Source of the DNA: Gordionus sp. m RMFG-2023
Taxonomy: Eukaryota; Nematomorpha; Gordioida; Chordodea; Parachordodidae
DNA length: 64,000 bases
Direction: 5' to 3'
NCBI RefSeq assembly: GCF_954871325.1
Contig: NC_088778.1
Coordinates: forward strand, 17,387,666 to 17,451,665
Positions 63,662 through 64,000 of the stretch are shown here, piece by piece (within the stretch, counting starts at the first letter, position 1; each line of letters begins with the position of its first letter). The notes beneath the pieces are model-generated. The model did no database searches. It was not told the origin of the DNA and saw nothing but the letters and a program-made list of their open reading frames with translations. The translations under genes and the position numbers were made by a program.

Positions 63662-64000
63662 TAGTGTTGTTAATTGGCTAAGTCAAGTCGACTTAGCCTA
63701 AAATCTAGTCAAGTTTTGAGTCGCAAAACTCATTTCAATTTGAGCGGCTCAGTCGGCTTCAGAGTCGGCTCGATGAGTCGGCTTCAGAGTCGTCTAAGGT
63801 TTATTTTGAATCGGCCTGCTATTATTATTTACTCCACGATAAATATATTAAAAAAATTTAACCCCTATGGTTCGAAAATTTAAATATTTTTAAATTCGAA
63901 ATGTATTATTTTAAGAATATGACCATGTTATTATTAATATTATCTAAACCCCGACATTTCGCTGATAGATGTCTAAACTTTTGTGCCATCTATGACCACA
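63662..64000 (+). mobile_element. hAT-like element, left end, runs off the window
   Basis: Starts TAGTGTTGTTAATTGGCTAA, followed by repeated AGTCGGCT and AGTCGACT words ('cagtcggcttcagagtcggc' twice). The terminus matches those at 18442 and 59855. The last 60 bases match the centre of the foldback MITE at 59855-60070. The right end lies beyond 64000. Confidence 0.7.

Noticed and set aside
63674-63883. 69-codon frame rich in Ser, Arg and Leu
   Set aside because: Generated by the AGTCGGCT subterminal repeats of the hAT-like element that starts at 63662.

Overview
The window is animal nuclear DNA, strongly AT-rich, and it is built almost entirely of nested mobile elements. The only recognisable host gene is on the + strand at about 42359-46789. 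It is a 15-exon coiled-coil gene matching the metazoan golgin GMAP-210/TRIP11: the conserved N-terminal coiled-coil start, a long coiled coil, a C-terminal GRAB (GRIP-related ARF-binding) domain, and the typical tail after GRAB. Most of its introns are only 39-47 bp. The protein family, the tiny introns and the element set (hAT, piggyBac, MULE, RTE-type LINE, Helitron-like satellites, a palindromic DNA transposon with a Cys-rich transposase) suggest an invertebrate with a repeat-rich AT-rich genome, such as an insect or other arthropod or a cnidarian. The sequence does not allow a finer placement.

Left part (1-17204). After a hAT transposase relic comes an old palindromic DNA transposon (about 1424-8782). 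It is interrupted by a hAT element with GGCCCGG-rich ends (1638-3478, perfect 8-bp target duplication), a second palindromic element (3525-6210, 4-bp duplication GCAC) and a CAGGGTT-ended element holding a satellite (6314-7589). A 2.3-kb palindrome of the same wider group follows (8783-11100). Then come a transposase core fragment, another arm-like stretch, and a piggyBac element in a TTAA site (13471-14741).

Middle (17205-42358). A hAT element (17205-24696, duplication ATTTAGAT) contains another TIR element (17588-22918). That in turn contains a 2.3-kb hAT-type palindrome with five satellite copies in each arm (18442-20728, duplication ACTATATG) and a second GGCCCGG-type hAT copy (20763-22610). 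To the right lie more hAT elements and MITEs (26972-27340, 27581-29574, 33575-34976, 35079-35253, 37375-37941, 38264-38787), a MULE relic, a fossil Ty3/Gypsy pol piece on the - strand, and a CTAG-ended hairpin element (39169-40695).

Right part (46790-64000). Beyond the gene is a satellite array based on GATATGGGTATCAAAT (49262-50400) and a Cys-rich integrase-type fossil. Next is a three-deep nest: a hAT element (51098-56729, duplication ATTTTGAT) holding a LINE, which holds a short LTR element without genes (52032-54166, duplication GTTAA, nearly identical LTRs). A Helitron-like, satellite-rich region follows (57062-59352). A second deep nest comes after it: a long-TIR element (59575-62012) containing a GGCCCGG-type hAT (59651-61779), which contains a small foldback element and an RTE-type LINE with poly(A) tail and 9-bp duplication (60250-61512). 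The window ends inside another hAT-like element.

The elements do not form a pathway with the golgin gene. What unites them is structure: many hAT families here have ends packed with their own short repeated word, and several palindromic families share a subterminal motif. All calls come from reading the sequence; no database search was run, and boundaries not fixed by a target duplication are approximate.
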